This document shows, in pieces, positions 34,155 to 42,419 of a DNA stretch of 64,000 nt. The notes under the pieces were generated by a model that worked only from the letters and a program-made list of their open reading frames with translations, made no database searches and was not told the origin of the DNA. The DNA lies in the NCBI RefSeq assembly GCF_048553715.1, contig NZ_JBLZNC010000004.1:248001-312000 (forward strand), read 5' to 3'. Each line of letters opens with the position of its first letter. Position 1 is the stretch's first letter. A program made the translations under genes and the position numbers. This stretch comes from Sagittula sp048553715 (GTDB lineage: Bacteria > Pseudomonadota > Alphaproteobacteria > Rhodobacterales > Rhodobacteraceae).

Positions 34155-35293
34155 GCGAAATAATCGCGCAGGATGCGGCTGTAAATGCCCTTGAGCTGGC
34201 CGATCTGTTCGACGCTGACGCGTTCGTCCACCGCATGCATCGTCTTGCCCACAAGGCCGAATTCCACCACGGGGCAGTGATCCTTGACAAAGCGCGCATC
34301 CGAGGTGCCGCCAGTGGTCGACAGTTCCGGCCGGATGCCGGTTTCCGCCTCCACTGCGCGCCCGATCATGTCGGACAACTCTCCCGGCGGGGTCAGAAAG
34401 CTCTCGCCCGAAACTTTGATCTCCACCTCGGTTTGCGTGCCAAACGACTGATCCACCTGAGCGGCCTGCGTGCGCAGCCAGTCGGACAGGGTGTTGCCGC
34501 TGTGCAGATCGTTGAAGCGGATATTCACACAGGCGCGGGTCTGGGCGGGGATCACATTGGTGGCGGCATTGCCTGTATCGATGTTGACCACGGCCAGCGT
34601 CGAAGGATCGAAATGCTCGGTGCCTGCGTCCAGCGTATGCGACGACAGCCGGTCCATCAGCCGCGCCATGGCGGGCAGGGGGTTCAGCGCGCGGTGCGGA
34701 TAGGCGGAATGCCCCTGTTTGCCGGTCACCGTGAACCACGCGGACAAGGACCCGCGCCGCCCGATCTTCATCATCTGGCCCATATGGTCGGGGGAGGTCG
34801 GCTCTCCCACAAGGCAGACGGCCATGCGTTCCTGTTCATGGGACATCCAGTCCAGCAGCGCGGTGGTGCCGTCGGTGGCATCGCCTTCCTCGTCCCCGGT
34901 GATCGCAAGGATCACGGCGCCGTCCGGTGGGGTCTGGGTGACAAAATCCACCGCAGCCGCGGCAAAGGCCGCCACGCCGGATTTCATATCCGTGGTGCCG
35001 CGCCCGTACATCATACCGTCCACGATCTGGGCGCCGAAGGGGTCGTGTTCCCAGTCATCGCGGTTGCCGATCGGCACCACATCCGTATGCCCGTTAAAGC
35101 CGAAGGTCCTGACGTGGCCCTTCTGCCCCCAGCGGGCAAAAAGGTTCGACGTGCCGTTGCGGTCCACCCGTGTGCAGTCGAACCCCGCCTGTGTCAGCAT
35201 GTCTTCGAGCAGCACCAGCGCGCCGCCTTCTTCGGGGGTGACAGAGGGGCAGCGCACAAGGCGGGCGGTCAGGTCAACGGGGTCGATGGTCAT
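34151..35293 (-). CDS. dapE: Succinyl-diaminopimelate desuccinylase
   Basis: A 380-aa zinc enzyme of the M20 family that splits N-succinyl-LL-diaminopimelate in the lysine/diaminopimelate pathway. Metal ligands are His69 and bridging Asp of GHTDVVP, YGRGTTDMKSG (Asp near 103) and the ITGDEEGDA glutamates near 136. The dimerisation domain carries GRRGSLSAWFTVTGKQGHSAYP. The end includes the metal-binding HAVDERV. ATG 35293 was chosen by family length; the longer frame upstream is unlikely. Works with DapD, encoded 3.3 kb away on the same strand. Confidence 0.95.
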   Translation of the reverse strand: MTIDPVDLTARLVRCPSVTPEEGGALVLLEDMLTQAGFDCTRVDRNGTSNLFARWGQKGHVRTFGFNGHTDVVPIGNRDDWEHDPFGAQIVDGMMYGRGTTDMKSGVAAFAAAAVDFVTQTPPDGAVILAITGDEEGDATDGTTALLDWMSHEQERMAVCLVGEPTSPDHMGQMMKIGRRGSLSAWFTVTGKQGHSAYPHRALNPLPAMARLMDRLSSHTLDAGTEHFDPSTLAVVNIDTGNAATNVIPAQTRACVNIRFNDLHSGNTLSDWLRTQAAQVDQSFGTQTEVEIKVSGESFLTPPGELSDMIGRAVEAETGIRPELSTTGGTSDARFVKDHCPVVEFGLVGKTMHAVDERVSVEQIGQLKGIYSRILRDYFA

Positions 35294-35399
35294 GGCGGGC
35301 GCTCCTGATGGTTTGCCCTTCGCTATCGCGGCAGAGCGGCCTTGGCAAATGTGGCCTGTTTGCATCGCGGGTGTGTCAAAAGGGGCGATTACCCGAAAG

Positions 35400-35415
35400 G
35401 ATAGGTTAACCTATC
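35400..35415. promoter_or_regulatory. Perfect 16-bp palindrome upstream of the Hint gene pair
   Basis: GATAGGTTAACCTATC is a perfect palindrome between dapE and the divergent Hint gene, 107 bases before dapE and 135 bases before the Hint start. It has the size of a dimeric repressor site. The regulator is unknown. Confidence 0.45.
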
Positions 35416-35550
35416 GCAAAATGGCACGGTAAGCTGGTTCAAAAGAAGCATAATAACGCTTCGACAGGCGAGCAGTGTCTTTGATGATGATCCCGGCCAA
35501 CCGGGGCGCGCATGGGACAGCCGGTCGATGCATGAGGATCGAGGCAGGCT

Positions 35551-37134
35551 ATGGTTGCTCCCAGAGAGTTGCCACTCAATACCAATGCGTCCGGATTACA
35601 GATGGCCCAGTCCATCTTTGGCGATGGTGTCGAAGTGGTGTCCGCGACGTATTACGGCGACAATCGCGCATCGGGAATCTATTCCGACGGTTTGGATACA
35701 ATGGCCGGTGTGGCACCCTCGGACGAGGGGGTGATCCTGTCTACGGGGCGGGCCGCAGACATCACCAACCGCACCAATGCGAACAGCAATAACTCGAACC
35801 AATCCACCAACACCGGTACAAACAACCGTGGCTACGATAACGTCGACAGCTTTAACGACGCCGCCGGTGCGCGCACCTATGACATCGCAGCACTGGATGT
35901 GACGTTCATCCCGGACGGGGATCAGATGACGATGCAATTCGTCTTTCTGTCCGAAGAATACCCCGAATTCCAAGACAGCCTGTATCAGGATTTCGTCGGC
36001 GTCTGGGTGAACGGGGTGCAGGTCGAACTGACTGTGGGCGACGGCGACGTTGATCCGCGCAACCTGAACAACGGCTCGAACGAGAACCTCTACGTCGACA
36101 ACACCGCCGACCAATACAACACAGAGATGGATGGCTTTACCGTCACCATGACGCTGAGCTTCCCTGTCGTCGCAGGCGAGGAAAACAACATCCGTTTCGG
36201 CATCGCGGACGTCAGCGACGCCAATTACGATTCCAACCTGTTGATCGCAGCGGATTCCGTGCAGACCGTTCTGGTGGCAGGCCATGATACCGCCGATGTC
36301 TTTGTCGGTGGTCAGACCACGATTGACGTGCTCGACAATGATTATGACGCCACGGGCGGCACGCTGACGATCACCCATGTGAATGGGCAGGCGGTGACCT
36401 CGGGCAGCGTGGTGACGCTGAGCACCGGCCAACAGGTGCAGGTGAACGCCGATGGCACGCTGACGGTTCTGGCCGATGGCGACGAGGAGTCGGTGAATTT
36501 CACCTACACCATCAGCAATGGAAACGGGAACACGGACACGGGGTTTATCACCGTCAATCAGGTGCCCTGTTTCGTCGCGGGCACCATGATCGAGACGCCG
36601 GACGGGGCGCGGCCCGTGCATCTGCTGGAGGCCGGCGATTTGGTGATGACGCGCGACAATGGCCCGCAGCCGGTGCGCTGGGCGGGGCGCCGTGTGGTCG
36701 CGGCCAAGGGCAGCCTTGCGCCGATTCGCATTGCCGCCGGGGCGCTGGGCGATCATGACACTGTCATGGTGTCGCCGCAGCACCGTGTTCTGGTGCAGGA
36801 CATGCTGGCGCATCTGATGTTTGAAGAACCCGAGGTTCTGGCCGCCGCGAAACACCTGATCAACGATGGCTCGATCCGCCGCGTCGAGGGGCGCGAGGTC
36901 GAGTATGTGCATATTCTGTTCGACCAGCACGAAATCATCCGTGCCAACGGGCTGCTGTCTGAGAGCTTTCTGCCCGGCGGTGAAGTGGCGAATATCTTTG
37001 AACAGGAAACGCTGGACGAGATCTGCGAGATCTTTCCCGAACTCAACGTGGAAACCGGCGAGGGATACGGTCCCCCGGCGCGTCGGATCCTCAAGGCCTA
37101 TGAGGCCGCTGCCATCAAAGAGTGTGCTGCGTGA
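35551..37134 (+). CDS. Choice-of-anchor L / Hint-domain surface-type protein
   Basis: A 527-aa protein with three parts. Residues about 20-245 match the choice-of-anchor L type of extracellular domain (SDEGVILSTGRAADI, FLSEEYPEFQDSLYQDFVGVWVNG, with Asn/Asp-rich loops). Residues about 250-335 form an Ig- or cadherin-like strand domain (TIDVLDNDYDATGGTLTITH). Then a Hint domain starts at Cys340 in CFVAGTMIETPDG and holds His411 in SPQHRVLV and a late block DQHEIIRANGLLSESFLPG. There is no classical signal peptide, so secretion may be by type I or another route. The Hint domain could self-cleave, but no C-extein follows in intein fashion. Its stop overlaps the next gene as GTGA. Confidence 0.85.
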   Translation: MVAPRELPLNTNASGLQMAQSIFGDGVEVVSATYYGDNRASGIYSDGLDTMAGVAPSDEGVILSTGRAADITNRTNANSNNSNQSTNTGTNNRGYDNVDSFNDAAGARTYDIAALDVTFIPDGDQMTMQFVFLSEEYPEFQDSLYQDFVGVWVNGVQVELTVGDGDVDPRNLNNGSNENLYVDNTADQYNTEMDGFTVTMTLSFPVVAGEENNIRFGIADVSDANYDSNLLIAADSVQTVLVAGHDTADVFVGGQTTIDVLDNDYDATGGTLTITHVNGQAVTSGSVVTLSTGQQVQVNADGTLTVLADGDEESVNFTYTISNGNGNTDTGFITVNQVPCFVAGTMIETPDGARPVHLLEAGDLVMTRDNGPQPVRWAGRRVVAAKGSLAPIRIAAGALGDHDTVMVSPQHRVLVQDMLAHLMFEEPEVLAAAKHLINDGSIRRVEGREVEYVHILFDQHEIIRANGLLSESFLPGGEVANIFEQETLDEICEIFPELNVETGEGYGPPARRILKAYEAAAIKECAA

Positions 37135-38204
37135 GCTGGATCGCCATTTCAGGGCAGGATATCGCATGGGTCAGCCCTGACCGTTTCGGCAAAACGGCGG
37201 CCAGCCGGGATGTGCTGATGCCGCGTGGCTCTATCGTGATCGAAACGCGGCTGTCCCCCGAGGGGCGGCCACAAACGCTTTTGTCCTATCAGCGCAACTA
37301 CCCGTGGAAGGGGTCCGTGTCCGTGCGGGCGGTGCCCGGCGGTGGCATCGTTTTGGTGCTGACGCAGGGCGAGGAGGTGTTCCACACCGTGCTGGAACAT
37401 TCCTACGACGAGCGTACGGATGTGCTGCGCGTGACCTTTTCGTGGGACAGCGAGGCACGCTGGGGTCGGATCACCGCAGAGCGCCCCGAATCGGATGCGG
37501 TTGTTGTGCAGGACACGCCCCCGCCGCCGCCCTTTTTGCTGGAAGACGTTTACACATTGGTGCGCCGCCCGCAGTTGGTCGAAAAGGACGAGGATGTCCT
37601 GTTCTTTGCTGTCTCGGACCGGATCGAGCCTGTTGGGCCGATGCCATCGCTTGTTGGACAGGTGCCGGTGCTGACGCCCGAGGGCTACCGGCCCGTGGCA
37701 TCACTGCGCTGTGGTGATACGGTGCGGACCCGTGATCGGGGCGCGGTGCCCGTGCTGGCACGGGTGTCCCGTCAGGTGCCTGCGCTTGGCAGTTTCCGCC
37801 CCGTGCGCCTGCGCGCGCCCTATTTTGGCCTGCGCCGCGATCTGGTGGTGGCCCCCTATCAGCGGCTGGTGATTGGCGGGTCCGAGGTGGAATATATTTT
37901 CGGACGCGAAGCCGTGCTGATCCCGGCCTCTGCCTTGGTGAATGGCTTTGCTGCGGTCCACGAAGAAGGGGTGCAGATGATCCGTTATCATCAATTGGTG
38001 CTGCCGGGTCACGAGCCGATCATTTCAGCCGAGGCTGAGCTGGAAAGCCTTTACGTCGGCAGGCTGCGGCGCCGTCGCGACAGGATCCGGCACAGTGTTC
38101 TGGACGAGGTGCCCGGCAACCTGATCCCCGAACACGCCCGCGCAGGGCTCAAGGTCTTGCGCGCTTTTGAGGCGACCACATTGGCCGAAGCGCGCGCCGC
38201 CTAG
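37131..38204 (+). CDS. Second, degenerate Hint-like protein coupled to the first
   Basis: A protein of about 357 aa. The N-terminal part (SWIAISGQDIAWV, then strands to about 130) has no known match. From about 173 a Hint-type layout can be traced (VPVLTPEGYRPVASLRCGDTVRT), but key positions differ from the first Hint protein: its Cys is Ser173 here (SLVGQV) and its SPQHRVLV histidine is Gln244 (APYQRLVI). The late motif HEPIISAEAELESLYVG lacks the ANG triplet of the first protein. GTG 37131 overlaps the preceding TGA, giving coupled translation; a GTG three codons upstream is possible. It may be a partner or pseudo-enzyme of the first protein. Confidence 0.72.
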   Translation: MSWIAISGQDIAWVSPDRFGKTAASRDVLMPRGSIVIETRLSPEGRPQTLLSYQRNYPWKGSVSVRAVPGGGIVLVLTQGEEVFHTVLEHSYDERTDVLRVTFSWDSEARWGRITAERPESDAVVVQDTPPPPPFLLEDVYTLVRRPQLVEKDEDVLFFAVSDRIEPVGPMPSLVGQVPVLTPEGYRPVASLRCGDTVRTRDRGAVPVLARVSRQVPALGSFRPVRLRAPYFGLRRDLVVAPYQRLVIGGSEVEYIFGREAVLIPASALVNGFAAVHEEGVQMIRYHQLVLPGHEPIISAEAELESLYVGRLRRRRDRIRHSVLDEVPGNLIPEHARAGLKVLRAFEATTLAEARAA

Positions 38205-38207
38205 ACC

Positions 38208-38531
38208 TTAGTCAAAGAACGGATTGACCTGCGCCACGATCACGGCGTTTTCCGCCAGCGCGCGGTCCATCAGCTCGGCTTCGTCGTCTTCGATGTCATG
38301 ACCCTGCGCCACGCGTTCTTCGCGGGTGCCGTAGCCGGTGACATCCAGCGGGGCCATATCGGCCTGCTTGAGAATGGCCACGGTTTCACGCACCGCTTCG
38401 GCCTCGTCGACGCCGGAGGCGTAGCACATCAGCGCCGCACCGGTGGCTTTCTTCGGCAGCCCGTCGCCCGCCTTGCGGCCGACCTCGACCAGCAGGGTGT
38501 AGACTTGTTGGATGCGTGTCTTCTTTTCCAT
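38208..38531 (-). CDS. Conserved hypothetical protein, 107 aa
   Basis: A small acidic soluble protein beginning MEKKTRIQQVYTLLVEVGRK and ending AQVNPFFD, with helix-rich composition and a single cysteine (LMCYASG). No family is recognised. ATG 38531 follows AAAGGCGAG. It lies between dapD and the Hint pair, 101 bases after dapD on the same strand, and its 3' end meets the second Hint gene 4 bases away. In this group of bacteria dapD, a short hypothetical gene and dapE often follow one another, so it may belong to that ancestral set (inference). Confidence 0.7.
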   Translation of the reverse strand: MEKKTRIQQVYTLLVEVGRKAGDGLPKKATGAALMCYASGVDEAEAVRETVAILKQADMAPLDVTGYGTREERVAQGHDIEDDEAELMDRALAENAVIVAQVNPFFD

Positions 38532-38587
38532 GTCTCGCCTTTGTGCCGCAGAGGGCCCGTTGTCAACCCGCGCCCCGATACGAAACA

Positions 38588-38617
38588 GGGGCGGCCCGCA
38601 GACCGCCCCCGCTGTTT
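38588..38617. terminator. Weak hairpin after dapD
   Basis: GGGGCGG (38588-38594) and CCGCCCC (38603-38609) form a stem between the dapD stop and the small hypothetical gene. The following T tract is short on either strand, so termination would be partial. Confidence 0.4.
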
Positions 38618-38631
38618 TCCCTGAGGCGCGA

Positions 38632-39459
38632 TCAGTCGCGCAGCAATTCGTTGATCCCGGTCTTGGAGCGGGTTTTCTCGTCCACGCGCTTTACGATCAC
38701 CGCGCAGTACAGGTTGATGCCGTTTTTCGAGGGCATCGAGCCGGAGACGACCACCGAGTAGGGCGGCACTTCGCCGTACATGACTTCACCGGTTTCGCGG
38801 TCGACGATCTTGGTCGACTGGCCGATGTAGACACCCATGCCAAGGACCGAGCCCTCGCGGATGATGCAGCCCTCGACCACCTCGGAGCGCGCGCCGATAA
38901 AGCAGTTGTCTTCGATGATGGTCGGGCCGGCCTGCATGGGTTCCAGAACGCCGCCGATGCCGACGCCGCCGGACAGGTGCACGTTCTTGCCGATCTGCGC
39001 GCAGGAGCCGACAGTGGCCCATGTGTCGACCATGGTGCCTTCGTCAACATAGGCGCCAAGGTTGGTGAACGACGGCATCAGCACCACGCCGGGCGCGATG
39101 TAGGCGGATTTGCGCACGATGGCGTTGGGCACCGCGCGAAAGCCTGCGGCGCGCCACTGGTTGTCGCCCCAGCCCTTGAACTTGCTGTCGACCTTGTCCC
39201 ACCAGCCGGAGCCCTGCGGGCCACCGGACTGCTCTTCCATGTCCTTGATGCGGAAGCCTAGCAGCACGGCCTTCTTGGCCCACTGGTTGACGTGCCAGCT
39301 GCCGTCTGCTTGCTTTTCCGCGACGCGCAGCTTGCCGCTGTCCAGCGCGTTGAGCGTGTCTTCGATGGCGTCGCGCTGCTCGCCGGTGGTGGCGGGCGTG
39401 ATGGTGTCGCGCGCCTCCCAGGCGGCTTCGATGGCGGTCTCGAGCTGTGCATTGGACAT
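38632..39459 (-). CDS. dapD: 2,3,4,5-tetrahydropyridine-2,6-dicarboxylate N-succinyltransferase
   Basis: A 275-aa enzyme that succinylates tetrahydrodipicolinate in the succinylase branch of diaminopimelate synthesis, the step pair for DapE. A helical N-terminal domain (1 to about 105) precedes a left-handed beta-helix made of hexapeptide repeats (APGVVLMPSFTNLGAYVDEGTM, VHLSGGVGIGG, IREGSVLGMGVYIGQ). The length matches the E. coli enzyme. ATG 39459 was chosen because MSNAQLETAIEAAW is the family start. Confidence 0.96.
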   Translation of the reverse strand: MSNAQLETAIEAAWEARDTITPATTGEQRDAIEDTLNALDSGKLRVAEKQADGSWHVNQWAKKAVLLGFRIKDMEEQSGGPQGSGWWDKVDSKFKGWGDNQWRAAGFRAVPNAIVRKSAYIAPGVVLMPSFTNLGAYVDEGTMVDTWATVGSCAQIGKNVHLSGGVGIGGVLEPMQAGPTIIEDNCFIGARSEVVEGCIIREGSVLGMGVYIGQSTKIVDRETGEVMYGEVPPYSVVVSGSMPSKNGINLYCAVIVKRVDEKTRSKTGINELLRD

Positions 39460-39564
39460 GGCGTCTCTCCCCTCGGGCAATTTTGTCGCTGCCGCTATAG
39501 CCGCCGCAGGCGCGGGCGTCCATTCGTCTTAGGCTATGGCTGCGTTAAACGAATGCGATTGCCG

Positions 39565-40140
39565 TCAGGAGGGTGCGGCAAATATCTCTGCCGCGATGGC
39601 GCGGGCCTGCTCGGGCTGCAAGGGTTGTCCGTTCAGCAACCGGTACCAAAAGGCACCGTGGATGAAATCTGTCAGGGTCTGCACATCACGCTGCGGGGCA
39701 AGCGCGCCTGCGTTCTGCGCCCGACGCAAAAGATCGGTGACCAGCACCTCGCGCGGGGCAACAAAACTTTGCCAAAAGGCATCGCGGAACCCCGGATCGG
39801 TCTGCGCGGCGGCAATCATATGGCGCAGCACCTCGCCATCGCGGGCGAGATGCGCGAAAATCGCGGACAAAAAGTCGGCAAGCGCGGTTTCGTAGTTGTC
39901 GATGTGATCCGGCATGGGGACCTCGTCGCGCGCCATGTCATAGAAGGCCTCCATGATCAGCGCGGACTTGCCCGCCCAGCGGTTGTACATCGTCTGTCGC
40001 GACACCTGTGCCGCGGCGATGATCTCTGCGACGCTGACCTTGGCGTATCCCTTTTCGCGCACCAGTCGCAGCGCGGCCTTTTTCAGCCGTTCGGCGGCGT
40101 CGCGGTCCAGCGGGCGACCGGCTTTGCGTATCTGTTCCAT
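39565..40140 (-). CDS. TetR/AcrR family regulator of the divergent efflux gene
   Basis: A 191-aa transcriptional repressor. The N-terminal helix-turn-helix covers about 15-60 (LVREKGYAKVSVAEIIAAAQ then VSRQTMYNRWAGKSAL). The C-terminal part is a helical ligand-binding domain (AILDFLSAIFAHLAR-like segment, then LTDFIHGAFWYRLLNGQPL). It is divergent from a Bcr/CflA efflux gene, and two identical 14-bp palindromes fill the intergenic space, so it most likely represses both genes until an inducer binds. Confidence 0.92.
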   Translation of the reverse strand: MEQIRKAGRPLDRDAAERLKKAALRLVREKGYAKVSVAEIIAAAQVSRQTMYNRWAGKSALIMEAFYDMARDEVPMPDHIDNYETALADFLSAIFAHLARDGEVLRHMIAAAQTDPGFRDAFWQSFVAPREVLVTDLLRRAQNAGALAPQRDVQTLTDFIHGAFWYRLLNGQPLQPEQARAIAAEIFAAPS

Positions 40141-40182
40141 TCACGTCCTTGTCAGCTTTGTTGCGCCTTTATGGATTGAATT

Positions 40183-40215
40183 TAGACTGCAGTCTATTAA
40201 TTAGACTGCAGTCTA
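40183..40215. promoter_or_regulatory. Double TetR-type operator
   Basis: The perfect palindrome TAGACTGCAGTCTA occurs twice, at 40183-40196 and 40202-40215, repeating with a 19-bp period (TTAGACTGCAGTCTATTAA). It lies between the TetR gene (start 40140) and the efflux gene (start 40244). Two stacked operators would let two dimers bind side by side and shut both promoters. Confidence 0.85.
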
Positions 40216-40243
40216 TTATTGCCCTCGAATCGGATCACGTCCC

Positions 40244-41446
40244 ATGACCACTCAGCCAATGACCCCGCGCGCCGTTTGGGCGATGACGGGGGTTCTCGCC
40301 TTGTTGTCCATCTTTCCTCCGCTCGCGACGGATATGTATCTGTCCGCGATGAGCGATATCGCCGTGGCGCTCGACACCAGCCATTCGTCGATCGAGCTGT
40401 CGCTGTCGCTGTTCTTTCTGGGGCTGGGCGTTGGGCAGTTCATCATCGGCCCGCTGCTGGACGGCTACGGGCGCAAACGCCCGCTGATGTTCGGGATCGC
40501 GCTGTTTTGCGTGACCTCGGCCGCGCTGTTGATGACCCGGGATGCCACTGTTTTCATCGGTCTACGCTTCTTGCAAGCGGTGGGGGCCTGTACGGGGATG
40601 CTGGTTGGGCGTGCCATGGTGAATGACCTGTGGTCCGGTCGCGAGGCTGCTAAACGGCTGACGGTGCTGGTCATGCTGATGACTCTGGGGCCCATCATCG
40701 CGCCGTCTGCTGGCGCTGTGCTGCTTGCGGCCTTTGGCTGGCAGTCGATTTTTGTCGTGATGCTGGGAGTGGGCGTTTTGGCCTTTGTTCTGGCACAGAT
40801 CATCCTGCCCGAAACCCTGCCGCAAGAGGCGAGGGTGCAGCAACCGATGCGCCGCGCCTTGCCGATGATGAAAAGCCTGCTTGTGCGCCCTGAGTTCACG
40901 TTTCCGGCGCTGACCGCCGCGTTGGTGCAATCGTCGATGTTCGCCTTTATCACAGGGTCGGCGGGTGTGTTCAAAACGGGCTTTGGCGTCTCTAATCTGC
41001 AATATGGATTGCTGTTTGCCTTGATCGCGGGGGCCTTGGCCTTGTCGGGGCCGTTGAATGCGCGCCTGCTGGATCGGTTCGACACCCGCGAGATCGTGAA
41101 TGTCGCCTTGCCTGTTTTTGCGGGGTTTGCGGCCTTGCTGGTCGCGGCTTCGACCTTGGACATCTTGTGGCTGTACGTGGTGCCACTGTGGGGAACGATG
41201 GCATTTGTCGGATTGCTGACCGCGAACCTTATGGCGATCACGATGGGGGCTGCGAAACATGCAGGCGGTGTCGGTTCGGCGTTGCTGGGCGCCATGCAGT
41301 TCGGCATCGCGTTCTTATCGTCCTCGGCGGTGGCGCTGGGCCAGTCCGGCGACCCGATGAACATGGCGCGGGGTATCCTTGTGCCCGCCCTGATCGCGCT
41401 GGCGCTGTGGCATTTTGTCGGTCGTCGTCGCGTGGCATTTGCCTGA
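40244..41446 (+). CDS. Bcr/CflA family multidrug efflux MFS transporter
   Basis: A 400-aa inner-membrane transporter with about twelve hydrophobic helices, driven by proton antiport. The family start PPLATDMYLSAMSDIAVAL and MFS motif A in LLDGYGRKRPLMFG are clear; RFLQAVGACTGMLVGRAMV and MTLGPIIAPSAGAVLL follow. The drug range cannot be read from sequence. ATG 40244 lies just after the second TetR operator, so expression is probably inducible. Confidence 0.93.
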   Translation: MTTQPMTPRAVWAMTGVLALLSIFPPLATDMYLSAMSDIAVALDTSHSSIELSLSLFFLGLGVGQFIIGPLLDGYGRKRPLMFGIALFCVTSAALLMTRDATVFIGLRFLQAVGACTGMLVGRAMVNDLWSGREAAKRLTVLVMLMTLGPIIAPSAGAVLLAAFGWQSIFVVMLGVGVLAFVLAQIILPETLPQEARVQQPMRRALPMMKSLLVRPEFTFPALTAALVQSSMFAFITGSAGVFKTGFGVSNLQYGLLFALIAGALALSGPLNARLLDRFDTREIVNVALPVFAGFAALLVAASTLDILWLYVVPLWGTMAFVGLLTANLMAITMGAAKHAGGVGSALLGAMQFGIAFLSSSAVALGQSGDPMNMARGILVPALIALALWHFVGRRRVAFA

Positions 41447-41576
41447 TTGCCCCGCAATGACGCGGCAGGGCGTGCTTTCCCCGATGGAAGTGCGCTCTGC
41501 CGCTGGCCTCTCAGTGGTCAAAGCCTTAGGTCTTGGCAAAAGACAATGCGCGCAGGCGCAACTTCAGGAGACCCAG

Positions 41577-42419
41577 ATGACCGAGGACCGCCGCAGCCCC
41601 CTGCGTGATGCCAGCACCGATGTGGCCACCGCCCAACAGGTGCCGGAGACGCCGCAATCCCTGTCGCCCAGCTATCGTTTGGCTTTCGCCGACGAGGAAT
41701 TCCTCGCCAAAGAGGAGCTGCGTCCCGTGCGGCTGCAGCTGGAACTGTTGAAATACGAGATGCTCATGGACGAGCACAACATCGACTCGACCGTTGTGCT
41801 GTTCGGGGGCGCGCGTATTCCCGCGCCCGAAGATAAGGCCAGCGCGCGGACACAGACGCTGGCCGATCTGTCACATTTCTACGAAGAGGCCCGCATTTTC
41901 GCCCGGCTGATGACAGAGAAATCCATCGCCACAGGGAACCGCGATTGGGTCGTGGCAACCGGGGGCGGCCCCGGTGTGATGGAAGCCGGCAACAAGGGCG
42001 CGGATGAGGCCGGTGGTGTGTCCATCGGTTTGAACATCGTTCTGCCGTTTGAACAGGCGCCGAACCTGTATGTGACGCCCGATTTGGCGTTCAACTTCCA
42101 TTATTTTGCGATCCGTAAAATGCATTTCCTGATGCGCGCGCGGGCAATCACGGTGTTCCCCGGCGGCTTTGGCACATTGGACGAGCTGTTCGAGGCACTG
42201 ACCCTGATCCAGACCGGGCGGATGCGTCCGGTGCCATTCTTGCTGTTCGGCACCGCGTTCTGGAAAAAGATCATCAACTGGGATGCCTTGGCCGATGCGG
42301 GCACCATCAGCGCCGAGGATCTGGACTTGTTCAAGTTTGTAGACAGCGCGCAGGAGGCCATCGATATCATCGACAACTGGGAGCCTCAGCCGCGTCGGGG
42401 CGAAATCCCGGGTCGCTAA
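41577..42419 (+). CDS. TIGR00730 / LOG-like Rossmann-fold protein
   Basis: A 280-aa protein of the lysine-decarboxylase-like (LOG) superfamily, whose studied members release cytokinin bases or cleave nucleoside monophosphates. The nucleotide loop ATGGGPGVMEAGNKGA and the signature PGGFGTLDELFE are present. The N-terminal 65 residues are an extra, polar region, so this is the longer type of the family. ATG 41577 follows AGGAG. Its stop region overlaps the convergent dehydratase gene by 4 bases. Confidence 0.88.
   Translation: MTEDRRSPLRDASTDVATAQQVPETPQSLSPSYRLAFADEEFLAKEELRPVRLQLELLKYEMLMDEHNIDSTVVLFGGARIPAPEDKASARTQTLADLSHFYEEARIFARLMTEKSIATGNRDWVVATGGGPGVMEAGNKGADEAGGVSIGLNIVLPFEQAPNLYVTPDLAFNFHYFAIRKMHFLMRARAITVFPGGFGTLDELFEALTLIQTGRMRPVPFLLFGTAFWKKIINWDALADAGTISAEDLDLFKFVDSAQEAIDIIDNWEPQPRRGEIPGR

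Noticed and set aside
34155..34739. N-terminal extension of the GNAT protein
   Set aside because: It is dapE read out of frame; the ATG at 34154 overlaps the dapE stop in the usual coupled manner.
35551..38204. Inteins in the Hint-domain proteins
   Set aside because: There is no host protein split by the domain, no homing endonuclease, and no terminal His-Asn followed by a Cys/Ser/Thr extein; these are stand-alone Hint domains.
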